DNA of 64,000 nucleotides from Ascidiaceihabitans sp039975415 (GTDB lineage: Bacteria; Pseudomonadota; Alphaproteobacteria; Rhodobacterales; Rhodobacteraceae). The position numbers and the translations under genes were made by a program. Location: assembly GCF_039975415.1 (NCBI RefSeq), contig NZ_JBDWHD010000009.1; one strand, written 5' to 3'. Below, in pieces: positions 26,274-34,097 of this stretch. The first letter of the stretch is position 1; each line of letters opens with the position of its first letter. The notes beneath the pieces were generated by a model that was given only the letters and a program-made list of their open reading frames with translations, was not told the origin of the DNA and searched no databases.

Positions 26274-26844
26274 TTTTGGGGGCCACAATCGTTTTTAGGG
26301 CATTCAGTGCCGTTTGATGCGCGTGGTTTGCATCAGACGTGCGCGCCAAAGCTGCACGTAAATATAGGCCATCAATCAAAGACGCCATTGTTGTTGCCGC
26401 GACATCGGGGGTGTCGGTCAGGGGCCGCAAAGCATGCGTCAAATTCGAATGCAAACGCAGTTGGTACAGCCGCAACAAACGCGCTGTGCCGTCGTTTGTC
26501 TGCGCTCGGGCATAAAGCGTCATCCAAGCACTGATCGTGGCGGGGGCAAAACAGGACGGCGCAAAACAGGCCCCCACGATGGCCTCGGCGCGGGCGTAGG
26601 GCGTGCGGGCGTCGCGCAATCGCACAAGGGCTTCTTGCCCGAACTCGCGCAAAATATGGCGCATGGCGGCCAGAAAAATCTGATCTTTGCCACCAAAATA
26701 GTGATGGGCCAACGCAGTGGACATGCCTGCGCGTTTGGCGATTTGGCCGACGGTCACACCCAGATGGCCAGCTGCGCCTATTTCCTCAATGGTCGCCGTG
26801 ACCAAGGCGGATCGTCGAATAGGTTCCATTCCAAGCTTTGGCAT
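26260..26844 (-). CDS. betI: TetR-family regulator BetI
   Basis: The 194-aa TetR repressor starts MPKLGMEPIRRSALVTATIEEIG, close to the BetI start known from enterobacteria. Its HTH is VTVGQIAKRAGMSTALAHHYFGGKDQIF (residues about 30-55). The C-terminal ligand domain has ISAWMTLYARAQTND. BetI represses the choline genes and is relieved by choline. It heads the betI-betC-BCCT-betB-betA run. A BetI-like inverted repeat lies just upstream. Confidence 0.94.
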   Translation of the reverse strand: MPKLGMEPIRRSALVTATIEEIGAAGHLGVTVGQIAKRAGMSTALAHHYFGGKDQIFLAAMRHILREFGQEALVRLRDARTPYARAEAIVGACFAPSCFAPATISAWMTLYARAQTNDGTARLLRLYQLRLHSNLTHALRPLTDTPDVAATTMASLIDGLYLRAALARTSDANHAHQTALNALKTIVAPKNDQA

Positions 26845-26899
26845 GCATCCCCCAACACATAAATAAAGCAGTTTTCTATTGGCGCTAACCCTAGAAGGA

Positions 26900-26927
26900 T
26901 TTTTATTAACTCGTCAATCAATAAAAA
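26900..26927. promoter_or_regulatory. Candidate BetI operator
   Basis: TTTTTATT and AATAAAAA form 8-bp arms with a 12-nt spacer, about 55 nt upstream of betI. Read on the minus strand the core is TTATTGATTGACGAGTTAAT, which resembles the ATTGATTGNACGTTCAAT type site I recall for BetI. The match comes from memory and is not exact. Confidence 0.6.
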
Positions 26928-26930
26928 CGG

Positions 26931-27836
26931 CTAGACCTTCGTGGCAGGTGTTGTGGGGGTGATGGGGCCGCGTTTCAAAACAGCTTCGCGCCATGTGATG
27001 AACGTGACAGAAGCCAAAATCAGAACGCCTCCAAGAATGACATATGTGTCGACGGCTTCATCGAAAACGATCAAGCCAAGCAAAGTGGCCCAGACAAGTT
27101 GCAAGAAGGTGATAGGTTGCGTCACGGTCACAGGGGCCGCTGCAAAAGCGAGGGTCATGGTGTAGTGCCCCGCTTGGGCAAAAAGGGCCACAGCAAACAA
27201 TATGCCAATATCGGACCACGTCGGCGTCACCCAATGATAGGCCGCAAACGGCGCCAAAGCCACGGTGACAAACAACGACAACATGGCAACAACCACCGTC
27301 GGTTTGGTCTCATCGGCCATGATCTTCGCCAAAAGATACGACCCCGCGAAGACAACGGCCGCAACCAGCATCGCCAGATGACCGGGCAAAACTTCCCTGA
27401 ATCCGGGCCGCAATATTATGGCCGCCCCCACCAACGCGATAACCACAGCCATAATGCGCCGCAGTGCCAGACGTTCGCCTAGAAAAATAGCGGCTCCGAT
27501 CGAAACGTAGACCGGTGCCAGATAGTTCATCGCGGTCACTTCAGCGATAGGAATGCGCGTCATGGCAAAAAACCAAAGCATCACACCAAATGCATGCAAA
27601 AAGCCACGCAGTCCGAACAGCTTCCATTGCCGCGGTGTCACGGTTGCACTGCGCAATTCGCGGATCATCGGCAGCAAGAAAACCAGACCCAACAAATACC
27701 GCAAAAACGCAGATTGCGCAGGTGGCATCGTGGGGCCCATCCACTTGACCAATGCCGTGACCGCAACAAAAGAAAGCCCTGTCACCAGCATCCAAAAGAT
27801 ACCGGCCATCGGGCGCGAGGAAGATGTTTGAACCAT
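26931..27836 (-). CDS. DMT-family (EamA) transporter
   Basis: This protein of about 301 aa has ten predicted membrane helices in two EamA repeats (AFLRYLLGLVFLLPMI in the first, QAGHYTMTLAFAAAPVTVTQPITFLQLVWATLLG in the second). It is probably an exporter of a metabolite or amino acid; the substrate is unknown. The ATG at 27836 and a TTG at 27851 are both possible starts; neither has a clear ribosome site. It lies upstream of betI in the same direction, but the candidate BetI operator separates them. Confidence 0.85.
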   Translation of the reverse strand: MVQTSSSRPMAGIFWMLVTGLSFVAVTALVKWMGPTMPPAQSAFLRYLLGLVFLLPMIRELRSATVTPRQWKLFGLRGFLHAFGVMLWFFAMTRIPIAEVTAMNYLAPVYVSIGAAIFLGERLALRRIMAVVIALVGAAIILRPGFREVLPGHLAMLVAAVVFAGSYLLAKIMADETKPTVVVAMLSLFVTVALAPFAAYHWVTPTWSDIGILFAVALFAQAGHYTMTLAFAAAPVTVTQPITFLQLVWATLLGLIVFDEAVDTYVILGGVLILASVTFITWREAVLKRGPITPTTPATKV

Positions 27837-28149
27837 ACCGCGTATCAACACCCAAACACCAAGCGGTCACAAGGGCTAACGGCCTGACTGCGCCGACAAA
27901 CGCGCCCCCCGGATGAAAACAGGGGCACAAACGTGCCAAACCCAAGCCGCTTCGTGTTTTATTTTGACCGCAAATCCATTTCAAACCTGCGCACAATCAA
28001 CTGATGCTGAAATAGTGAAAGATGACGCCTTTACAAAGCGATGAGCTATACTTAGATGCTGCCGACTGGGCACAAATTTGCACAAAAGTTTCATCCATAT
28101 CACAGCGATCTGAACATTGATGATTGGCGTATCTCTTTGCAATTACCAT
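27837..28149. other. Intergenic region without a clear gene
   Basis: About 310 nt lie between the divergent DMT gene and the 89-aa gene. One weak minus-strand frame (27997-28200) has Cys-rich, family-free composition and runs into the next gene, so I do not call it. I see no RNA or repeat signature. Confidence 0.5.
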
Positions 28150-28419
28150 ATGACTAAGCAGGCACATAGAAAGATCGAAAAGATGTTGGAAAACGCACAT
28201 AATCTGGACCTAAGCGCGAGGGATCTCAAACTGATCCAGGACGCGCTTTATACTCAGGAAAAAATTCTTAGCGTGCAAAGTCGCGCGGGGGGCAACGCGG
28301 CCAAGCTGCGCCTGAACGAAGTCAAAGAGCTGATGCGCCGGGTCGATGTGAAAGCACCCCAGCGCGAAAGCGAAAACCGCAAAAGCTGGATTGGACTGAC
28401 GCGCGCCTTGTTCGGCTAA
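28150..28419 (+). CDS. Small conserved hypothetical protein (89 aa)
   Basis: The protein starts MTKQAHRKIEKMLENAHNLD and is almost all helical and charged (LSARDLKLIQDALYTQEKILSVQ, LRLNEVKELMRRVDVK), ending WIGLTRALFG. There is no signal peptide or membrane span. An upstream in-frame ATG at 28117 is also possible. Neither start has a strong ribosome site. The family is not recognised. It converges on yebC. Confidence 0.6.
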   Translation: MTKQAHRKIEKMLENAHNLDLSARDLKLIQDALYTQEKILSVQSRAGGNAAKLRLNEVKELMRRVDVKAPQRESENRKSWIGLTRALFG

Positions 28420-28448
28420 CTGCGTCAGCCGTTCGCGGCACATAGACG

Positions 28449-28480
28449 TAAAAAAAGCCCCTCCAATTGAATGGAAGGGC
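28449..28480 (-). terminator. Rho-independent terminator of yebC
   Basis: On the minus strand GCCCTTCCA pairs with TGGAGGGGC (one G-U) around a 6-nt loop and is followed by seven T. It lies about 45 nt past the yebC stop. Confidence 0.9.
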
Positions 28481-28522
28481 AGGAATTTTTGACAACCGAT
28501 TTTTTCAGTTATGGACGCCGCA

Positions 28523-29263
28523 TCAGAGTTGCGACATCACCTCGTCAGACGCTTCAAAATTGGTTGTAACGCGTTGGACATCATCATCATCTTCCAGCGC
28601 ATCGACCAGTCGCATCAACTTTTCCATCGCCTCAAGGTCCATTTCAGTTGTCGTCGTAGGACGCCATACCAATTTGGTCGAAGAAGATTCGCCCAATTCC
28701 GCCTCCAAGGCCGTGGACACATCATTCAGGTCGGTGTCGGCACACCAAACGATATGACCCTCGTCCGAGCTTTCGACATCTTCTGCGCCCGCCTCAATGG
28801 CAGCCATCATCACAGTATCCGCATCGCCAACATCCGCGCCGTAGCTGACTTCGCCTTTGCGGTCGAACATAAACCCAACGCTGCCCGTCTCGCCGAGATT
28901 TCCGCCGTTTTTTGAAAATGTGGATCGCACAGTGGATGCGGTGCGGTTGCGGTTGTCAGTCATGGTTTCCACGATGACAGCCACGCCATTGGGGCCGTAA
29001 CCTTCATAGCGGATTTCTTCGTAATCATCCCCCTCACCCGCTTGGGATTTCTTGATCGCGCGATCAATCACGTCCTTAGGCACAGAGTTGGATTTGGCTT
29101 CTTTTACGGCCAATCGCAAACGCGGGTTCTTGTCGGGGTCGGGGTCCCCCATCTTCGCGGCCACCGTGATTTCTTTGGCCAGCTTGGAAAACAATTTAGA
29201 GCGCAGTTTGTCCTGACGCCCTTTTCGGTGCTGAATATTCGCCCATTTTGAGTGGCCTGCCAT
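28523..29263 (-). CDS. yebC: YebC/PmpR-family protein
   Basis: The 246-aa protein starts MAGHSKWANIQHRKGRQD, the hallmark of the YebC family, with GGAGGA 6 nt before the ATG. Other family blocks are KSNSVPKDVIDRAIKKSQ, YEGYGPNGVAVIVE and NLGETGSVGFMF. Members act as transcription regulators, and some relieve ribosome stalling at proline stretches; which applies here cannot be read from the sequence. The gene has its own terminator and stands alone. Confidence 0.95.
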   Translation of the reverse strand: MAGHSKWANIQHRKGRQDKLRSKLFSKLAKEITVAAKMGDPDPDKNPRLRLAVKEAKSNSVPKDVIDRAIKKSQAGEGDDYEEIRYEGYGPNGVAVIVETMTDNRNRTASTVRSTFSKNGGNLGETGSVGFMFDRKGEVSYGADVGDADTVMMAAIEAGAEDVESSDEGHIVWCADTDLNDVSTALEAELGESSSTKLVWRPTTTTEMDLEAMEKLMRLVDALEDDDDVQRVTTNFEASDEVMSQL

Positions 29264-29455
29264 AGCATCCTCCAAGAATTCATCTGCTGCATGTTGGCCG
29301 TTGCTATAAGGCAGGCAAGGTTGCAGGCGCAAGCCCACGTGCGCATTCTGCACCACAGGATACGGTTCCACAGCCAAATAGATCGCGGGCAAAGCCTTCA
29401 AACCGCGTTGAAAATCGCGCTGGCCCCCACGTGCACAAGACCATACTGTGCCGCT

Positions 29456-31228
29456 ATGACACCTGATCAAATCATCCTGTTTTCGCTGTTCGGCGCGGTC
29501 TTTGGCCTTCTGCTGTGGGGGCGTTTTCGCTACGATATCGTGGCCTTTTCGGCCCTGATGGTCGGCGTGGTGCTGGGGGTCGTGCCGCAAAAAGATGCCT
29601 TTTCGGGCTTTGGCCATCCAGCCACGCTGGTGGTGGCGTTGGTGCTGGTCGTATCAGCGGGCCTCGTGCGGTCGGGTGCTGTTTTTTTGATCACCCGCAC
29701 GCTGGTCGACGCAAGCCGGTCGCTTGGGGCCCACATCACTTTGATGGGCGCAATTGGTGGCGTGCTTTCCGCCTTTATGAACAATGTCGCGGCCTTGGCA
29801 CTGTTGATGCCAGTCGACATCCAGACCGCACGCAAAGCAGGACGCAGTGCAGGTTTGTCGCTGATGCCGCTTAGCTTTGCCACCATCCTGGGCGGCATGG
29901 TCACTTTGATCGGCACCCCGCCCAATATCATCATCGCTGCCATCCGCGAAGAAAGCCTTGGCGCACCGTTCAAGATGTTTGACTTCGCGCCTGTCGGTGG
30001 TGTTGCGGCCATTGCCGGGCTTTTGTTTGTGGCACTGATTGGGTGGCGTTTGATCCCCGCGCGTGAAGACGATGGCGGCGGACCAGACGATCTAAGCCAA
30101 TACATCGCAGAGCTGACCGTGCCTGCGGGCAACAAACACATCGGCAAACGCGTCGCAGAGCTGGATGAAGACGCCGAAAAGACCGACGTTGCCATCATTG
30201 GTTTGATCCGGGATGGCAAGCGCCGCTACGGTCAGGCCCGCAATACAAAAATTCAGGAAGGCGACGCCTTCGTTTTGGAAGCCACACCAGACGCATTAGA
30301 CGAATTTCGCACAGCGCTGGATTTGGCATTGGCAGACGAGACACGCACGGAACGCTTAAATGCGGCCGGAGAAGGTGTTGAGATCATTGAAGTCGTGGTG
30401 ATGGAAAACAGCCGCTTGGTGGGCCGAACGGCGCAAGCGGTCGGGCTGTCTTGGCGTCAAAGCTCTGTATTGATGGGCATTTCACGCGAAGGAAAACGCA
30501 TATCCAAAGAGATCCGCAAAACTGAAATGCGGCCCGGAGACATTTTGCTTCTGCTGGTGCCACGCGACCGTGGACCGGATGTCACCGAATGGTTGGGGTG
30601 CTTGCCCTTGGCGGATCGCGGGTTGGCAGTGACTGAAAACAGCAAAGTCTGGCTGGCGATTGCCATGTTCGGCGGGGCCGTGATCGCCGCAAGCTTGGGG
30701 CTTATCTATCTGCCTGTCGCATTGGGCATGGTTGTGGTGGCTTACGTTTTGACGCGCATCGTGCCCTTGTCGGAACTTTACACGCATATCGAATGGCCCG
30801 TGGTTGTGCTTTTGGGGTCTATGATCCCGCTTGGGGCCGCCTTGGAAACATCAGGCGGCACCGAGCTGATTGCAGGTGCTTTGATAGGATGGACCCAAGG
30901 ATTGCCTGCGTGGATGGTGCTGACCGTCTTGATGATTGTTACCATGACGTTGTCAGATGTGCTGAACAACACCGCGACAACCATTGTCGCCGCCCCTGTG
31001 GGCATTCAAATGGCCCAAACTCTGGGTGTTTCGCCGGATCCGTTTTTGATGGCTGTGGCTGTGGCTGCGTCATCGGCGTTCCTGACGCCCATCGGCCATA
31101 AGAACAACACGCTTATTCTGGGGCCGGGCGGCTACGGTTTCGGAGATTACTGGCGCATGGGGCTTCCGTTGGAAATCATAGTTGTAGCGGTCTCTATTCC
31201 TGCAATTCTGGTATTCTGGCCGCTCTGA
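29456..31228 (+). CDS. SLC13-type permease with two RCK_C domains (copy 1)
   Basis: The 590-aa protein has about 5-6 N-terminal membrane helices, a soluble middle of two RCK_C (TrkA-C) domains at roughly residues 210-380 (GKRVAELDEDAEKTDVAIIGLIRDGK, VVMENSRLVGRTAQAV), and a C-terminal membrane half. The SLC13/DASS motifs SATLIGTPPN-like (GMVTLIGTPPNIIIA) and DVLNNTATTIVAAPV are present. It is likely a Na+-coupled carrier of dicarboxylate, sulfate or a related anion. The track-length frame opens further upstream, but MTPDQIILFSLFG at 29456 is the natural start. Confidence 0.88.
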   Translation: MTPDQIILFSLFGAVFGLLLWGRFRYDIVAFSALMVGVVLGVVPQKDAFSGFGHPATLVVALVLVVSAGLVRSGAVFLITRTLVDASRSLGAHITLMGAIGGVLSAFMNNVAALALLMPVDIQTARKAGRSAGLSLMPLSFATILGGMVTLIGTPPNIIIAAIREESLGAPFKMFDFAPVGGVAAIAGLLFVALIGWRLIPAREDDGGGPDDLSQYIAELTVPAGNKHIGKRVAELDEDAEKTDVAIIGLIRDGKRRYGQARNTKIQEGDAFVLEATPDALDEFRTALDLALADETRTERLNAAGEGVEIIEVVVMENSRLVGRTAQAVGLSWRQSSVLMGISREGKRISKEIRKTEMRPGDILLLLVPRDRGPDVTEWLGCLPLADRGLAVTENSKVWLAIAMFGGAVIAASLGLIYLPVALGMVVVAYVLTRIVPLSELYTHIEWPVVVLLGSMIPLGAALETSGGTELIAGALIGWTQGLPAWMVLTVLMIVTMTLSDVLNNTATTIVAAPVGIQMAQTLGVSPDPFLMAVAVAASSAFLTPIGHKNNTLILGPGGYGFGDYWRMGLPLEIIVVAVSIPAILVFWPL

Positions 31229-31293
31229 CGGGACGTTTTTCTTGCCAATCGGCAAGCACATTAGAATGTGTAGAAAAACCTGAAGGGCCTTCG

Positions 31294-32151
31294 ATGGACA
31301 TTCTTATCAACGTGGTTTTGCCACTGTCGCTTGCAATCATCATGCTATCCTTGGGGATCGGCCTGACGTTTGGCGATTTCGCAGGTGTTCTGACACGATT
31401 GCGGGCCTTCGGGGTCGGCGCTGTTGCACAAATCATCGCCCTTCCCGTTGTGGCCTATCTGGTGGTGATCGCATTCAAGCTACCCGGTGAGCTGGCGGTT
31501 GGGTTCATGCTGCTGTCTTTTTGCCCGGGCGGTGTGACCAGCAACATGATTACCAAACTGGCCAAAGGTGATGTGGCACTGTCAGTGTCCCTTACCGCCG
31601 TCATAAGCCTATTGGGGTTGCTGACTGTGCCCTTTCTGGCAGCATGGTCCGTTGTGCATTTCATGGGCGAGAACGCACCGCAAATTGACATTGCCACACT
31701 GGCAATCGCGGTCTTTTTGATCACCACTTTGCCCGTATTGATTGGTGTGACAGTCAGACACTTTGCAACAGGGTTTGCGCAGCGCATCGAACCAGTTTTG
31801 TCGGTGCTGGCCACGGTTTTGTTTGTTGTTATCGTTTTGGCCGCGATTGCTGGCAATTGGGCGCTGTTGATCGACAATCTAAGCACCCTTGGTCCGGCCC
31901 TGATTGTGATGAACATCGGCCTGATGCTGCTTGGGCTTGGTTTGGCCCGCGCATCCGGTCTGACATGGAATGAAATGAAAACTGTTTCGATCGAAACTGG
32001 TGTACAGAACGCGACGCTGGGTATTGCCTTGGCTGCGATCATTTCTGGGCAATCAGAAGGCTTTTCAACCATGGCCCTACCATCAGCCGTCTATGGTATA
32101 TTGATGTACTTTGTCGCGGCCCCCTTTGTGGCCTGGTACCGCAAAAGATAA
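31294..32151 (+). CDS. Bile acid:sodium symporter family protein
   Basis: The 285-aa protein has about nine predicted helices. The family segment MLLSFCPGGVTSNMITKLAKGDVALSVSLTAV (crossover helix region with the Na+ site) and ETGVQNATLGIALAA near the C-terminus are clear. Relatives carry bile acids, pantoate or other organic anions. Bacterial members often take non-steroid substrates. It lies 11 nt before the KstD-like flavoprotein gene, so joint uptake and oxidation of one compound is a reasonable guess. Confidence 0.87.
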   Translation: MDILINVVLPLSLAIIMLSLGIGLTFGDFAGVLTRLRAFGVGAVAQIIALPVVAYLVVIAFKLPGELAVGFMLLSFCPGGVTSNMITKLAKGDVALSVSLTAVISLLGLLTVPFLAAWSVVHFMGENAPQIDIATLAIAVFLITTLPVLIGVTVRHFATGFAQRIEPVLSVLATVLFVVIVLAAIAGNWALLIDNLSTLGPALIVMNIGLMLLGLGLARASGLTWNEMKTVSIETGVQNATLGIALAAIISGQSEGFSTMALPSAVYGILMYFVAAPFVAWYRKR

Positions 32152-32162
32152 GGATTTCCATT

Positions 32163-33821
32163 ATGGATCAAGCAGATGCAATCGTCGTAGGCGCGGGCCT
32201 ATCCGGGTTGGCCGCGGCCGCAGAGCTGGGCGACCGCGGGAAATCAGTGATTGTTCTTGACCAAGAACCTCGCCATTTTCTGGGCGGCCAAGCCTTCTGG
32301 TCCTTGGGTGGTTTGTTTATGATCGACACCCCGGAGCAACGCCGCATGGGTATCAAAGACAGCCCTGAACTTGCCTATAACGACTGGATGGGATCGGCCC
32401 AGTTTGACCGCCCTGAAGATGCGATGCCACGCAAATGGTCTGAAGCTTATCTGGAATTTGCAGCAGGCGACATGCGCCAATGGCTTTACGATATGGGCAA
32501 CCGATGGTTTCCAATTGTGGGCTGGGCCGAACGCGGCGGGTCCTATGCCGACAACCACGGCAATTCGGTGCCCCGTTTTCACATCACTTGGGGGACGGGC
32601 GAAGGTATTATCGAACACTTTGTCAGACGCTGCCTGGAACACGAAAAAGCCGGACGAATTACATTCAAATTCCGCCATCAGGTGGACAGGATCGACATGG
32701 AAAATGGTGCGGCCAAAGGCGTTTGTGGCACTGTGTTGGCCGAGGATTCTGTTCAACGCGGCGCGCCCACAAATCGCGATCCTATAGGCGATTTTTCCCT
32801 GCAATCCCCATCTGTTATCGTGACATCCGGAGGCATTGGTGGAAACTTCGAGATGGTGCGCAAAGTCTGGCCAACCGACCGTTTAGGACCCGCGCCGAAA
32901 CAGATGATCGCGGGGGTGCCTGCGCATGTGGACGGGCGTATGATCGGGATCTCTGAGGCCGCCGGTGGGGACGTGATCAACGGCGACCGAATGTGGCATT
33001 ACACGGAAGGCGTTAAAAACTGGAACCCCATCTGGCCATCACATGGCATCCGCATCCTGCCAGGCCCATCTTCTATGTGGTTTGATGCCACTGGCAATCG
33101 ATTTGCGCCGCCAAATTTACCCGGTTTCGACAGCATGACATCGCTTAGGGAAATACTGTCGACGGGTCATGACTACAGCTGGTTTATCCTGACCCAAAAG
33201 ATCATCGAAAAGGAATTCGCCTTGTCGGGATCGGAACAAAACCCCGATCTGACCTCCAAAAGCTGGCTGGAAGTGATCAAGGCCCGCCTTCTGTCTGGAA
33301 AAGGGGCGCCAAAACCCGTCGAAGCGTTCAAAGACAAAGGCGAAGATTTCGTTGTTGCACAAACACTTGAGGACCTTGCCCGTGGTATGAACCAAGTCGC
33401 GGGTGGTGATCTGATAGATGCCGACCATCTGCGCCGCCAGATCAGCGCCCGCGATTTGCAGGTCGACAATCCCTTCACAAAAGACGCGCAACTGATGGCC
33501 ATTCATGCTGCACGGAATTATCGCGGCGACAGGTTGGTGCGTGTCGCAAAACCGCACAAAATTCTCGACCCAAGCAACGGACCATTGATCGCTGTGAAGC
33601 TCAACATTTTGACCCGCAAAACGCTTGGTGGTCTGCACACCGATCTGGAAAGCCGCATGATCGGTGCCAACGGGGAAATCGTGCCCGGCCTGTTTGCGGC
33701 AGGCGAAGTTGCGGGGTTTGGCGGCGGGGGGTATCACGGGTACAACGCGCTCGAGGGAACGTTCTTGGGGGGCTGCATCTTTTCTGGACGCGCTGCGGGA
33801 CGGTCGAAATCTATTGCCTAA
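32163..33821 (+). CDS. FAD-binding dehydrogenase (KstD/fumarate reductase flavoprotein-like)
   Basis: The 552-aa protein starts with the FAD fold ADAIVVGAGLSGLAAAAELGDRGKSV. It has an SLGGLFMI loop and a C-terminal second FAD contact GLFAAGEVAGFGGGGYHGYNALEG, typical of the succinate dehydrogenase/3-ketosteroid-delta1-dehydrogenase superfamily. I recall this length and start in genes annotated simply as FAD-binding dehydrogenase. The substrate is unknown. The bile-acid-symporter-like gene just upstream (11 nt) hints at a carrier-enzyme pair. Confidence 0.85.
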   Translation: MDQADAIVVGAGLSGLAAAAELGDRGKSVIVLDQEPRHFLGGQAFWSLGGLFMIDTPEQRRMGIKDSPELAYNDWMGSAQFDRPEDAMPRKWSEAYLEFAAGDMRQWLYDMGNRWFPIVGWAERGGSYADNHGNSVPRFHITWGTGEGIIEHFVRRCLEHEKAGRITFKFRHQVDRIDMENGAAKGVCGTVLAEDSVQRGAPTNRDPIGDFSLQSPSVIVTSGGIGGNFEMVRKVWPTDRLGPAPKQMIAGVPAHVDGRMIGISEAAGGDVINGDRMWHYTEGVKNWNPIWPSHGIRILPGPSSMWFDATGNRFAPPNLPGFDSMTSLREILSTGHDYSWFILTQKIIEKEFALSGSEQNPDLTSKSWLEVIKARLLSGKGAPKPVEAFKDKGEDFVVAQTLEDLARGMNQVAGGDLIDADHLRRQISARDLQVDNPFTKDAQLMAIHAARNYRGDRLVRVAKPHKILDPSNGPLIAVKLNILTRKTLGGLHTDLESRMIGANGEIVPGLFAAGEVAGFGGGGYHGYNALEGTFLGGCIFSGRAAGRSKSIA

Positions 33822-33871
33822 GCGCTTTGAACAACTGTGAAGGAAAAGGTACGAATCTTGTAACCTGCGGC

Positions 33872-33885
33872 GGTCCACGTGGACC
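33872..33885. repeat. 14-bp perfect palindrome GGTCCACGTGGACC
   Basis: The palindrome lies 50 nt past the flavoprotein stop in a convergent gap. It could form a hairpin in either transcript, but no T-run follows. Confidence 0.4.
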
Positions 33886-33923
33886 CCAATCTTGGTAGGT
33901 TTATGGCTGCTAACCAAATTCTG

Positions 33924-33962
33924 CTCACCTTAACTATTTGTTTACGCATTGCGTAAGGTGAG
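33924..33962. repeat. Nested inverted repeats in convergent gap
   Basis: CTCACCTTA (33924-33932) pairs with TAAGGTGAG (33954-33962). Inside, TTACGCA-T-TGCGTAA (33942-33956) forms a competing hairpin that shares bases with the outer right arm. The gap (33822-34097) has no ORF I trust; it may hold 3' ends of both convergent genes. Confidence 0.45.
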
Positions 33963-34097
33963 GCGAACACGCCTTTGATCTTTTGATCTGAATCGTCTTA
34001 TCCACAGCTTCGCCCGCCAACGTCCCTGCAGGTTTTCGTATAACGTTACATGGCGTGTGTGACCCAAGTGCCAAAATGTGTGGATCAGATAAGCGTT

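Noticed and set aside
27997..28200. 67-codon minus-strand frame between the DMT gene and the 89-aa gene
   Set aside because: It is Cys- and Ser-rich without a recognisable pattern, has no ribosome site and overlaps the start of the plus-strand gene.
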